From the NCBI GenBank assembly GCA_026874595.1, contig CM049312.1:69720929-69784928 (forward strand): DNA of 64,000 nt, read 5' to 3'. The notes under the pieces were generated by a model, which was given only the letters and a program-made list of their open reading frames with translations, searched no databases and had not been told where the DNA came from. The position numbers and the translations under genes are program-made. Below, piece by piece: positions 45,172 through 56,559 of this stretch (the first letter of the stretch is position 1; every line of letters begins with the position of its first letter). This stretch comes from Sipunculus nudus (taxonomy: Eukaryota > Annelida > Sipuncula > Golfingiida > Sipunculidae).

Positions 45172-46836
45172 ATGTACAAGGGTGGCAGGAATAGGAAGCC
45201 AGTATGGGCTCACTACACAGAAGTCCAGAAAAATGGAAAAATGATGGTTGAATGCAACTACTGCAAAAGTAAACAGCTGCCTAAAGCATGCAGAATGGAG
45301 AATCACTATAAGAAGTGTACCAGCAAGCCAAGTGTTACAGCACCTGTGGGAAATAAGCGCCCACTGATTTCCGAAGATGTCTGCGAACAACCACCTGCCA
45401 AGAAGATATCACAAGGCGGCCTTGATGCTCATGTGTTGCGCACATCAGAGAGTTCAAAGAACAAGATTGACCAGAACCTAGCCAGATTTTTCTTCGCCTG
45501 TAATGTTCCCTTCTCAGTTGTGGAACATCCATCCTTCCTGGCATTGTTAGAGACTCTACGACCAGGGTATGCACCGCCAACCAGGAAGACACTGGCAGGA
45601 AAACTTCTGGATCAAGTCTGCACGGAACTGGAGAACGAAATGAAGAAGGACCTGCAGGACCAGGTGGTTACCCTCGTGGAAGATGGATGGTCCAATATAC
45701 ATAATGACCCTGTGGTTGCAACATGCTTACAGACAGACTCTAAAACCTACTTTCTGGATGGTATTGAAACTGGTGATCTTCCAAAAACTGCTGAAAACTG
45801 TAAGAACTTATGTCAACAGAGCATAAAGAATGCTGAACAGCGCTTTGGTTGTGTTGTAAAAAATATAGTTACAGACAACGCAAAGAACATGGAGAGGATG
45901 AGGGATGCCCTTCAAAAAGACGATCCAGAATTGAATGTCTACGGTTGCTCAGCTCACTGGTTGAACTTACTTGGTGCTGATTTGACTCCTACTGCTGTCA
46001 TCAAACACATTGTAGAGATAAACAAGTACTACCGTAATCATCATCGTCCATCAGCCTGGTTGAAGGAGCACACAGGTAGTGTTAGACCTCAGCTTCCTGG
46101 TGACACCCGCTGGAAAAGTCAGCTTCACACAGTGGACACCTACCTGACCAACCGAGCATTCATGGTACTTATCACCCAGGACCACGAATGTGACATTGAT
46201 CGAAGCATTATTACCAAGGTCAATGATCGCAATCTCTTCTGTCAAGCCAGGGATCTACGAGATCAGCTCAAGCCTATCGCTAATGCTCTTGACATCTGCC
46301 AACGTGACAACACTGGTCTTGCCCAAGCGTGTGAGGTTTGGCTGGACCTACTGGATCATCCGGAACTCCAGGGCCACAGGGCTGCTGTCTCCAAGAGATT
46401 CAACCAAGCAGTCCAGCCATGTCTACTGGCAGCTCACCTACTACATCCAACATACCAAGGTCAGCGACTCACTACTGGACAGCAGCAGCAAGTTATGGAC
46501 TGGTTGGCAAAGCGTAACCCAGAGTACATCGCAGCTGCAATCAGCTTTCAGACGAAGTCCCCACCATAACCAGCATTCTACTTCTCTGCCACATCACTGC
46601 CTGCCGTAACTTGGTGGAGGGGAATCAAGAAAGCCAGCCCTACTCTACCTGCAGGATTTGCCGAGTTAGCAGTGAATCTCCACACAGCATGTGCATCCTC
46701 TGCATCCATTGAACGCGTGTTCTCAACCATGGGTATGGTCCAGTCAAAACTTCGAAACAGACTTGGTGTGGAGCGTACAAATAAGCTTGTGTTTGCATAC
46801 AGGATGCTGCGTGGAAGCCATGTTTTGGACTATTGA
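45172..46836 (+). pseudogene. BED-finger hAT transposase with a single in-frame stop
   Basis: The first ATG in frame (45172) gives MYKGGRNRKPVWAHY. A GTG-initiated extension to 45127 is less likely. A BED finger follows: CNYC-x13-H-x3-C, residues about 27-48. The RNase-H-like catalytic core has acidic residues in VEDGWSN (Asp about 171) and VTDNAKN (Asp about 235), then CSAHWLNLL and DTRWKSQL. A TAA at 46567-46569 interrupts it after 465 codons. The same frame then stays open to a TGA at 46834-46836 and encodes SASIERVFS (third catalytic residue, Glu about 514) and the hAT dimerisation region (KLRNRLGVERTNKL). The stop therefore removes the last catalytic residue and dimerisation domain, which makes the copy non-autonomous unless the codon is read through. 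There are no other lesions. Confidence 0.92.
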
Positions 46837-47130
46837 ATTCAGTGTTCTGTATAAAATATTAGTCTAGATTGAGTGTTTATATATGAATAACAATGTGTAC
46901 ATATTGAACAACAGATACATTATTCTGTGGCTCTGTTATATCTGCATGTTTAGCTATGTTATATATTATTAATAAAGGTTTGTGGGAACATGTGGACAAA
47001 AGTCATTAGTTTCTTCCCTAACTTCCTTTTCTTCCCAGAAACTTCCTTTTCTTCCCAGAAACTTCCTTTTCTTCCCTGGGAAGGGAAGAAATACCTTTCT
47101 TCCCGGAAGTTTGCCAACCCTGGTCAGAAC

Positions 47131-47987
47131 TTCAATAAACATGCAAGGGGATTTACCAGTATGCTGAGTTACAATTGAAATTTTCTTGCACATGGTACTG
47201 TAAATGTTGTTAGAAAGAATACTAAAAAAGCTAATGTTTGGTTTGGTTTATGCCAATGACAGTGAACATGTATCCTCATTGAGCATAACAGTGCTCTACT
47301 CAATGCAAAATATTATGGCACTATGACACTGGTCGGAGGCTCTGGTTTATGTGGAGTGACAGAGTACCTGGCTACCTATTGGCCATGAGACACTGTGAGA
47401 AATGATGAAAATATATTTATCCTCATTGAGCATTACTGTGCGCTCCTTGCTACAAGGTGTAATGGCACGATGATCCTGATGGAAGACCCTAAATGTCAGG
47501 GCCAAAATGACACTGATACAGGTCCCCGCTGTCTGGTATAAACAAATATTTGTTGTTTTTAAAGTGCAGCTGTGAACCATGGCCCCGGTCACCTGGTATT
47601 CTGAAAGAGAACCCTAATAGGCCAATTAGATGGTTAACTGCAGCTCAGCCAAAAATGATTACAGTTCATCTGTTCAGTCAAAAAACAATAATGGACTGGG
47701 AATACTGGAAAATGATATATCAGAGAAGTTGATGGATAAGGTTGAAAGACCGTAAAAAGTTGCTGGAGCCCTTGTAAATGAGACCAAGCCTTGCATGGAG
47801 AAAACAACACCTGTGTTTTCTATACTAATCTGCAGCAGTTTAAGGGCTAAGTCCTGCTAAATATACAACTCACATGTGCCCTGTAAAAATCAGTTATTGT
47901 ATCCATACATAACAGCTGGCAAGTTTTGCTGTTCAGGGCCTGTACACAGGAGAGAATATAATCAACTTATTCTAAATTAAAGGTTGG
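47131..47987. other. Unassigned intron sequence
   Basis: Nothing recognised beyond two related phrases (TATCCTCATTGAGCATAACAGTGCTC at about 47270 and TATCCTCATTGAGCATTACTGTGCGC at about 47418, each split here by one or two changes), which hint at a diverged duplication. Confidence 0.4.
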
Positions 47988-47990
47988 ACT

Positions 47991-48350
47991 GGCTTCTGTT
48001 GCTCAGGGGTAGAGCACAGGACTCAAAGCCGGGAAATCATGAGTTTGAATCTCAGTCGAGGCGGTGAGATTTTTCACAGTTGGCACCTTCCCAGAGTGAC
48101 TGCTCTGCATGCTTAATGAGGTGACAGTGCCCAAAAGTTGTGTGGCACTCACAAACGAGTGCACTTTTCAGGGGTTCCTCAATGTTATGACACACACCCA
48201 TTACCTGCAGAGTGGTACACAGAACCTGATTGACACAAGGATGACAGAGTGCCCTGTCATGTAGTACAAAACTGTTTTGGAACTCTGCAGATGCACATTC
48301 CACATAAGCAAGCATTAAAAAATGAAAGTCGAGTGACAAAAAAAAATTCA
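47991..48350 (+). repeat. tRNA-derived SINE (probable)
   Basis: The head resembles a tRNA gene with an A box (TTGCTCAGGGGTAGAGCA, from 47999) and a B box (AGTTTGAATCT, 48042-48052) at normal spacing, then an unrelated body and an A-rich tail (CAAAAAAAAATT near 48340). The acceptor stem does not pair well, so it is not a functional tRNA gene. Confidence 0.55.
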
Positions 48351-48974
48351 AGGTTTACAGATATGCTTTAATGCTGGTGTTTTCAGGCATGTAACCACAG
48401 ACATCACAGTGACTACTAATCAGAGCAGACAATGAATCTGTTGGGTTTAGTATTCACAGCTGAGACTAAGAGAGTGTTCATGCCTTTAAGTAATTTTACT
48501 TCACAAGGTGGGATTATGGGTGTTCCTCATGGGAAATATATACTTAGGCTGGGGGCTTACAGGGCCTGCAGGCTGATTAAGCAGAGCTGGACCAGACAAT
48601 CCACGGAGGACCTGGATTGATGGAGCGATCTGTTGTAGTTTTGATCATAAACTAGGTGTGCTTGAGATCCCTGACATGCACACAGTCTGTCATTCATAAT
48701 CCCCTAAAAGCCCCTGATGCTGCAAAGTGTGTAGTTATCCATGGGAATCCAGGGGGATACAGAGCACTTACCCTTAATCACGATGCATATGTTGTGGGCT
48801 GTAACTTCTCATATGGTTCAGGATTTGTGTGTACTTGAAATTCCTGTAAAAGTCATCAGTTCTGGACTGTGAAATATAAACACTCTAATGAATGATAATT
48901 AAAAAAAAAATTGCAAGGGTCATTGAAAGTCATGGAATTTGAAGAGTTCCCTTCATTATGTTACCTTGTGTAAG

Positions 48975-48975
<1 letters not shown>

Positions 48976-49021
<46 letters not shown>
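48976..49021. repeat. (TA)n microsatellite
   Basis: 46-base TA run. Confidence 0.95.
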
Positions 49022-49023
<2 letters not shown>

Positions 49024-49086
49024 GGCTGACTGCAGCCAATAAAAGGATTGTATTTGTTATGAATCTGGAAGAAAATGCTACGAGAC

Positions 49087-49596
49087 ATGACAATGTGTCC
49101 AAAGACTGTAAAACAGGACAATGTGTCCAAATTTTTGTAAAGTAGGACAATGTTGGACAGTATGTCTAAAGATTGTAAAGTGGGATATGTCACAATGTGT
49201 TCAAAGATTGTAAAGTGGGACAATGTGTCCAAAGATTGTAAGGGGGGTCAATGTGACCAAAGATTGTAAAGTGGGACAATGTATCCAAAGATTGTAAGGG
49301 GGGTCAATGTGACCAAAGTTTGTAAAGTGGGACAATGTGTCCAAAGATTGTAAGGGGGGTCAATGTGTCCACAGATTGTAAAGTGGGACAATGTGTCCAC
49401 AGATTGTAAAGTGGGACAATATACCAAAAGATTGTAAAGTACAATATACCCAAAGATTCTAAAGTGAGACAATATGTCCAAAGATTCTAAAGTAGGACAA
49501 TGTGTCTAAAGTTTTTAAAGTGGGACAATATGTAAAAAGATTGTTAAGTGGGACATTATATATCCACTGATAGAAAAGTGGGACAATATGACCACT
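49087..49596. repeat. 28-bp minisatellite, about 18 copies
   Basis: Units of 27-29 bases with consensus GGACAATGTGTCCAAAGATT plus GTAAAGTG. Two higher-order variants alternate in the centre (AAGTGGGACAATG and AGGGGGGTCAATG). Open minus-strand frames here are repeat by-products. Confidence 0.9.
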
Positions 49597-52500
49597 GGCA
49601 GATTATTAATATAATATCACATAAGTGTCCCAAGAATATTATCCATATGCATGCAGACTAAAGCAAGGGAAAAAAAGGCCATGGACCTAATTTTCACAGA
49701 TGAAATGCCACAGAACACATTTTCTTTGAGAGAAAATAACTGTTGGATTAATATTATGTCGTGGTTTATTTGTTATATAGCATAATTTCTGTAACCATCA
49801 ATATTTTGATTTATCAAGAAAGTAACTGTCTGTTAGTGTAATTAATATAAAATCAGACTGAAGGCATCAAGACTGCCACATAAATATGATTGTTCTGGTT
49901 TATTTGTTGAATACATCCATGGGAGAATAAAAATAAAAAAAATATCTGCTGAAAGAACAAACAAAAAGTGAATATAAACAGAATATAAATTCACTTACAG
50001 TGGGAACCTGTAAAACTGGAGTGGGATTTCCTAGGAATCCACTTATCTGAACCAGTGGTATTTTACCTGAGATTATGATGACCTTAAATGGATTTAGATT
50101 ACAGCAGTTACGTTGTTTGATATTTAAAGGGCAAATAAAAAATACGAGAATTGACAGTTTTGTAAAGTAAAAACTTGGATGCAGCGATTTTAGATTGTCC
50201 TGCTTGATGCTCTGTCAACATTCCCATTCACTTTCTGTCTGGTGCCACATTAGGAATATCTGGCTTGACCTTACCAAATTTAATGAGTGACACATCCCAT
50301 CCTTGTATTTACTATTATGAAGTCTTATATTTTGTGTAAAAGTTGATAGTTTAATAGATGTCCGAAATAAACATAACTATTGAGTGAATTATTACATGGC
50401 TTGACTTGTTCAAGGATGACCCTTTGTAATAAATTGTGTTCCTGGTCTATTCAATACACTTAGATACTAATAATTTGTTGAATGTACACACTCTGTTTTC
50501 TTTCATTGAAACTAAATATAACAAAGTTCAGAAGATCCCCGTGAATATACGGAGTACTTTGGAAACAACTACAACATCAGGTGATAATATTGTTAGGAAA
50601 TATTTATGATGTATCCATCAGAGTTGCATGACAGTTTACACTCCGCCTTTCTACTCATTAGAATCTCAGCGTTTCTACCCATGCTGCTCATCTGTTGATT
50701 TGACACCATCTGTAGGGGATGTTCTGTTACAATGTATGATGGGATTCATGCCCGACCAGTCACAAGTCCTAACTAATAAATCAATACAAGGACAAAAGGG
50801 AACTGTAGCTCTCTTTAACGTAAATCTCAGGAGACAACACTGGATTACTCTGGGAGAGGCCTAAATGGATTGACTGGTTCAAAATCATTTTGTGGCATAT
50901 TCCCCTGTGGCCAGAAACAGAGGGCGATTAGGAGCTTGGCAGTGAGCCATGATCAAACTGCAGAGGTGCATCCTGGGAAGTGTGCAAAATCCAACTTTGG
51001 TCTAATGAACTGTGATTACATGGTTTTATGCAGAAGCATCACTACTGGTACTGTTAGAAGATGATGAGAGAATGATTCCATCTTTATGTCTGATAACTCC
51101 GAACTATGAAAGAAAAATCTTGATTCCACACTCACTAGTTAATTTGGTGGGCTAAGTGTGACACCATGGGAAGTCAGGCGTAGGGATCTATAGCTAATTA
51201 CGTTAAGTGAATTAACATGTTTAAATGAACCTGAGCTAGGAAGCATAGGTCTGGTAGCCTGACTAATCATATGGAGTAGCTTTTGAAGTATCCAGCTTTA
51301 ACTATGCAGCACCATTTAATAGTAATTGACCTGAGTATTGTGGGCAGATGGGAATAATGATGAAAGCATGGTGTGGGCATAACTTGAATAATATATACCT
51401 GCTGAAAGTTTTTCTTTAAAAATCCAGAATGAAAAAAGTATGTAGTATTAAAACCTGTAGGGCATCCACTCAACTTTCATCTATTAAATTAAACACTTTA
51501 AGACACTATGGACACAACAAAATGTTTACTTAAATGTTTATGGTTTGTCTTGAAAAGCATGCTGTCCAAGGCATTATAATTTTTGTGAATGTCAGAATTT
51601 TTCAGGATAAATTTAGGATAAGTAACAAGGATACAGGGGTGTCGTACTGGTTTTATGGTTGTTCGTTAGCTGGTTATGTTGTTTGTCTGTTTGTTGGCAG
51701 ATTTACTCAAACAACTATGAAAAGATTTTGATGAAAAGGTAAGGGTAACTCCATACTAACAATCCATTAATTTTGGAGGTTATATGGATCACCATACTTT
51801 GTTGAAATTCATTTTTACCACTCTTAGACATGGCAGTTTATTTTTCCTTACCTGGGACGTTCTTTGGTTTACTTCAACCAACTGATATCAGGGGCTGCCT
51901 CTGTTAAGGCCCACAGAGCTGCCCTTTGATGCAGCCATGGGGTTTGGTCCCCTGGCTTGCATTGATATATTTCCTGCTCTTGTGTAGTTTACACACTTGA
52001 TGAAGGTATATGTGGTCTCTGACTATGATCTATATATATAGTTCTTATTCTTATGTACTTTATTGTACCTGTCATTTAAGTATATTACTAGTTAAACTTA
52101 AAACAAAATTAGCTTCTTGGCTCTGTTTTATAGGCATGTTAAGTTAAGCACTGGAAGTACAGCATTCTCCTGCTGACCCGAGGCTAGTAAAAGTACTGTT
52201 TGGGCAAGTTCACTTGGATTTTAACTCTAGGAGTATTCCCCTGGGAGAGTTGATTTTTCAGGCCTTATCCTGGGCAGAAATTAAAAGATTTATGAGAACC
52301 CATGTTAAATCACAAACTTCATTAAATTCAATTTATGGTTCCATCTTTGCTATTATTTTTTAAAAATTTGAATACCAAGTACTATGTTTTCCAAAAAGGA
52401 CCAGAGTATTTTTAGCTTGACTGGTCCTTTAGGTTGAGTGCTATTCCTTTCCACCAAAGTTGATCCCTGGTAGTATGGACAAAATGTTTCCATACATAGG

Positions 52501-53612
52501 AAACATCTGCATTAGACATACACCAAGTAAGTAATCACAGTAAAAGTATATCAGACCTGTGAGTAGTATGCTGACGCATTTCTTTAGCAGGACAATTGAT
52601 TAGCCACATGACTACTGCCGCAATCATAATAACATGTGGTCAGTCGTTAACTATGCATGAAGCCAGGATGGTCTCCCGAGGTTTGGTGGCAACATGAGCA
52701 GTGGTTGGCAATAAACGAGAAAAACTAACTTGCATTTCATTACTGTTCTCATGCCGTGACAGCCTATGTTGATGTACTTTCTTCACTTCGTTACTTCCTG
52801 TACAGATAAACTCAGCACTGCATTGATTGACGCTGCTGGTGGAGGGCAGGCTGGTTGTTGCTGGTATTTATGGTATTACCAAAGGTTGGAAGCTGTGACA
52901 GTAGATTGGTTGTTCCACTGCCAGTAGGGCACACTAATAGCCCTGAGTGCATACAGTGATGCTCTGTTCTATCCATCATGAATGGAAACTGGAATATGTG
53001 GTGCATTTCTCCGTCAAATTCAGCCGGCCAGGCATGGTATTTTGAAGGGTACATGATGGGAACACTTTGGCGGCCTTTTATCACAGAAGTTCGCAGCACG
53101 AGCAGCAGAAGGTGTTCTTCGGTGCTAATTAACTGTCATGAATACACACGGGCTCAAAGGTTATTTCAAGTTTACCACTTTTTACCTCAAGTTAGTTCAT
53201 ACAGGTCTCTTTGTAAAAAGTTTAGCATGTCTTTGCTGTTAAATATGTATACTTTACTATACATTTATATCAACATTTTATCTCAATTAACTTCATTCTG
53301 TCACACTTAGTGTCTGTGCAGAATTTTTGAGCATTGCGTCTAGTCACATGGATCTCTTTTAATATATAGATATAGTTATAAGTTGTATGTTTTATCTCAA
53401 ATGATTGGTTGTCTTTCATTGATTAAGCTAAATGTGATGCCGGTATCACATTCTACATCATCTGATAATAAAGATCATCTGTCTTTTGATCACAATAGGT
53501 ATACCTTATATAGTTCAATAACTCTTACCTCAAGCAAGTTCATGTAAACCTATTATTTGTTTTCATGAATGTGACTTTAGCTTGTCTTATGCTAAATATA
53601 TTTGTATGTTAT
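49597..53612. other. Unassigned intron sequence
   Basis: No gene, tandem array or clear element end recognised in about 4 kb. Confidence 0.5.
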
Positions 53613-54130
53613 CAGGGTTAGACACTTGACTTTTTTCATCCCTGCCAAGTCAGGCAGCTAGTTTATAAAATAACCTGCCCAAATGTGTCTGTTACCTGCT
53701 CAGTTTTTTTTTTCTGAGTATCAGTTCATTTACACGTGTTATTTTCTTACCTTGTTCCCTTACATTTATAGTCTGTTCAAGGAGATAGACAATAAGAGAG
53801 ATTTATTCCTCGAGTTCATATCAATTTAAAAATTGCCATCCAGTGAATAAGCTAGACACTCTGGCAATAAATGTTTTAGAAACCAATAACAGTGATGCTG
53901 AAAATTTGAGTAAAACTGTAATTTATTGTATGAGAAAAGGGTCAATTTACATCTCAAGTTGACATAATCGATACTTGTCGCGTGCATGAACAATTACTCT
54001 TCAATTAATGTCAAGGATTGGTTGGACCCCCTGCCTGCCTTGTCAGTCGAGCAACTGTGGGTTTTCACATGCCCGAAAAACCTCAATCACCTGCCCCGGG
54101 CAGTCGGGCAGTGGTTAATGTTGATCCCTG
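53613..54130. mobile_element. hAT MITE (518 bp), CAGGG ends with CTGCC/GGCAG boxes
   Basis: Left CAGGGTTAGACAC, right complement CAGGGATCAACATTAACC. Subterminal regions carry clustered CCTGCC / GGCAG boxes: two or more near 53640-53700 and five or more near 54028-54115. The flanks TATGTTAT and TATTATAT are a poor 8-bp match (5 of 8). Confidence 0.55.
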
Positions 54131-56065
54131 TATTATATAAACATTTATAAATCTTCTGTTAGATATAGATATGGTTTATTTTGAAAGAGGTTAATCATCT
54201 TAGATCTGTTTGTCTTGATTCATATTTGTTCAGCTGGTTGTGAGTTTGAAATACACATACAATTATAGAGACCTAAATAAGCATCTTCTCCCTAAGGTCT
54301 ACTGTCCCAGTATACAAAATTTCCAGCATGTCCTCTGATTTATAGAGATAGTTTGTCTGTTTATTAACTTTAATGTTTTCAGTGCACATGATAGTTTATT
54401 GATCATGATTTTACCATATTGTGCATAACAAATTTAAAGCACTTCAAGATATGTAAATAATTATAAAAAATTCGTTATCACCGATAATTGTTTAACCTTA
54501 CAGTCTCATAGGGCCACCCAGTTTCTCTTTTCACAAAATTTTCCCAGCAAAACCATCCCAGCATGCAGTCTCAGTACCTGTCATTCGGCTGTTTAACACC
54601 TTGTTAGTGCTTTGCGTTTTGTTAAACACAGTCCACGTGTGTCTGTTTACCATAACAAGACCATGTGACTGTGACTGACTTGAGATCCATTAGTGAGCCA
54701 CAACATGCAGTGTTTCAGCCAGCAGGAACATGCATGTATAACATGTTTTGGGCCAAGCCAGTCAGGGCATCTCCTGATCAACACATGTAGTTTCTTTGTG
54801 ATGCACACGAACCCACTTGCTGTGTTTATGTTGACATCTGTGATCGCTTTTTATAAACCTTTTATTAAAATACACCTGTGTACCACGATCCCATGGTATA
54901 CAGGTTGCACAGTTTGTTTAAATCTATCTAACTTTTTTGGGGGGGGGGGGGGGGGGCGAGGCACAAATGTTCCAAACTAATTTAACAAGGATTTCTGGGG
55001 GCAAGTAATATGAACTAGAGAAAACAGCATTTTACAACAAGTGACCTTTGACCTTTCAAATTCTGCAGATATGCAACCAGCTTTCTCTGTTGGCAGCATG
55101 TTATTTCTGTTTGTCAACATAGGCGCATGTACCGTGTTGACTAACAACTTATTGATTACAAGCTCATACGTCAGTCACAGAGGTATTTCTCTGCTGGAAT
55201 TATGTCTCAACCATTTTCAACAGTTCATTAAAACAGTATATGTACATTGAGTAAGTCATGAATCACAAATTCTACAGAGAAAACAGGTGAATGGTTGGCC
55301 TTAAGTGTAAATTTCCTTAAGAGTTGGAAGTTTCTCCCATGTGCATGCATAAGCGCGACCCAAGTGTGACTTGTGATGCCACCATTTGGATCAATGTATT
55401 TCCTGCTCTCAGGTACCAGTGTACACCCAAAGCTTGATCAGGATCCGAGTAATAATCTAGATCCAGTGATCCAGAATGTTGGCATAGAATTGTGGTCTCT
55501 GAGTTCTTTCCATCATAAAAAGTCTCTGTTAGCCGGAAATGTAAGAGAACCATATTTTGCCTGACAAGGATCATTGCTGATGTCCGGGTGTGTCTCCTGA
55601 GTCTAGCGGGTACGTGTGATTTAGTATGGCCTTCGGCATTTTTCACAAGTATTGAATGCCAAGTGTGGAGATATATGTTAAAGAAAGCACACAGTCACAA
55701 TGTGTGATTAATGTTTTAAGTGATTTATTTTATAGAAACAGGTGGGATTGGTACCATTTCTTATGTTGGTTGTTTGCGACAGCGCTGTCAGCGTCCAAAG
55801 TTTACTGCTGAAAGTACACACACAGTGAAGCAGATGAAATATATACAAGACCAGCTCTGGAGCAGTTGCACATGCTTGTGGCTCAGGTGGAGACAGCAGC
55901 ACAACTGCAAAACAGCACCAGTGCTAGTGTTAATTATTAATTAGCTTGGATTTAAACTGACTATTGCTGGTCATAGGTTTAAAGTCTACTCCATCTGCAG
56001 TGAGGATATACTTTCATCAAGGATTGATTTTGTTTATCTATTGATATTGCTTAGCAATATTCTTC

Positions 56066-56072
<7 letters not shown>
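54131..56072. other. Unassigned intron sequence except repeat X copy 3
   Basis: No gene recognised. Contains 18 G at 54939-54956 and family X copy 3 (54889-55066). Confidence 0.5.
54889..55066 (+). repeat. Dispersed repeat family X, copy 3
   Basis: Most diverged copy: CAGGTTGCACAGTTTGTTTA, then AACAAGGATTTCTGGGGGCA, then GCATTTTACAACAAGTGACC. The poly-G run lies where copy 2 has GTGGGGGGCTGCC. Confidence 0.5.
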
Positions 56073-56106
<34 letters not shown>

Positions 56107-56109
56107 TTC

Positions 56110-56151
<42 letters not shown>
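56073..56151. repeat. Two (TA)n tracts separated by a TTCTTCTGTGTG repeat
   Basis: The segment ATTCTTCTGTGTGTATA before each tract is duplicated, so the unit expanded by slippage or duplication. Confidence 0.9.
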
Positions 56152-56158
<7 letters not shown>

Positions 56159-56559
56159 TATTATGTTCATTTTTTTTTTATTTTCATATATAGTACAAAC
56201 CGAACATAAATTACTTATAAAGGTTCCCATCACCAGAATGTATTAAATTCATGATTATGAACAGTACAGTATATATTTATATACAAGTTGCAGCTTGTTC
56301 AAGGTCTATTTGTTCAACATCTATTTATTTGACCTGCAAACATCCTTATCAACTTGCTTAGTTAAATTAATAAGATTTTATTGTCTTGTACACAGAACTG
56401 GACAGAAGAAAAGAGCAGATGTAATAAAATAATCTTAAATCCTTATAATACACATGTGAATGTTGTTATCGTAACAGTCAGGTGTAATAAAACAAAGGAA
56501 AAGCATCCAGTGTGAGGATGCAAACCCTAGACTGTGAAATGGTACCCGGTAATGTTATT

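Larger units (their letters stand above)
44408..47122 (+). mobile_element. Complete hAT transposon (2715 bp) with perfect 8-bp target duplication
   Basis: Ends CAGGGTTGGCACAATCTTCC and, complemented, CAGGGTTGGCAAACTTCC. GTCAGAAC lies at both 44400-44407 and 47123-47130. Both subterminal regions are packed with GGGAAG/CTTCCC repeats in both orientations. It carries one transposase gene in the same direction as the host SRRM2 gene. The exact target duplication and well-kept ends suggest a fairly recent insertion. Confidence 0.95.

Noticed and set aside
47991-48062. Functional tRNA gene
   Set aside because: A and B boxes are present but the acceptor stem does not pair and an A-tailed body follows; called a SINE instead.
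49020-49481. Minus-strand ORFs of a repeated HFTIFGHIV type
   Set aside because: They are by-products of the 28-bp minisatellite.
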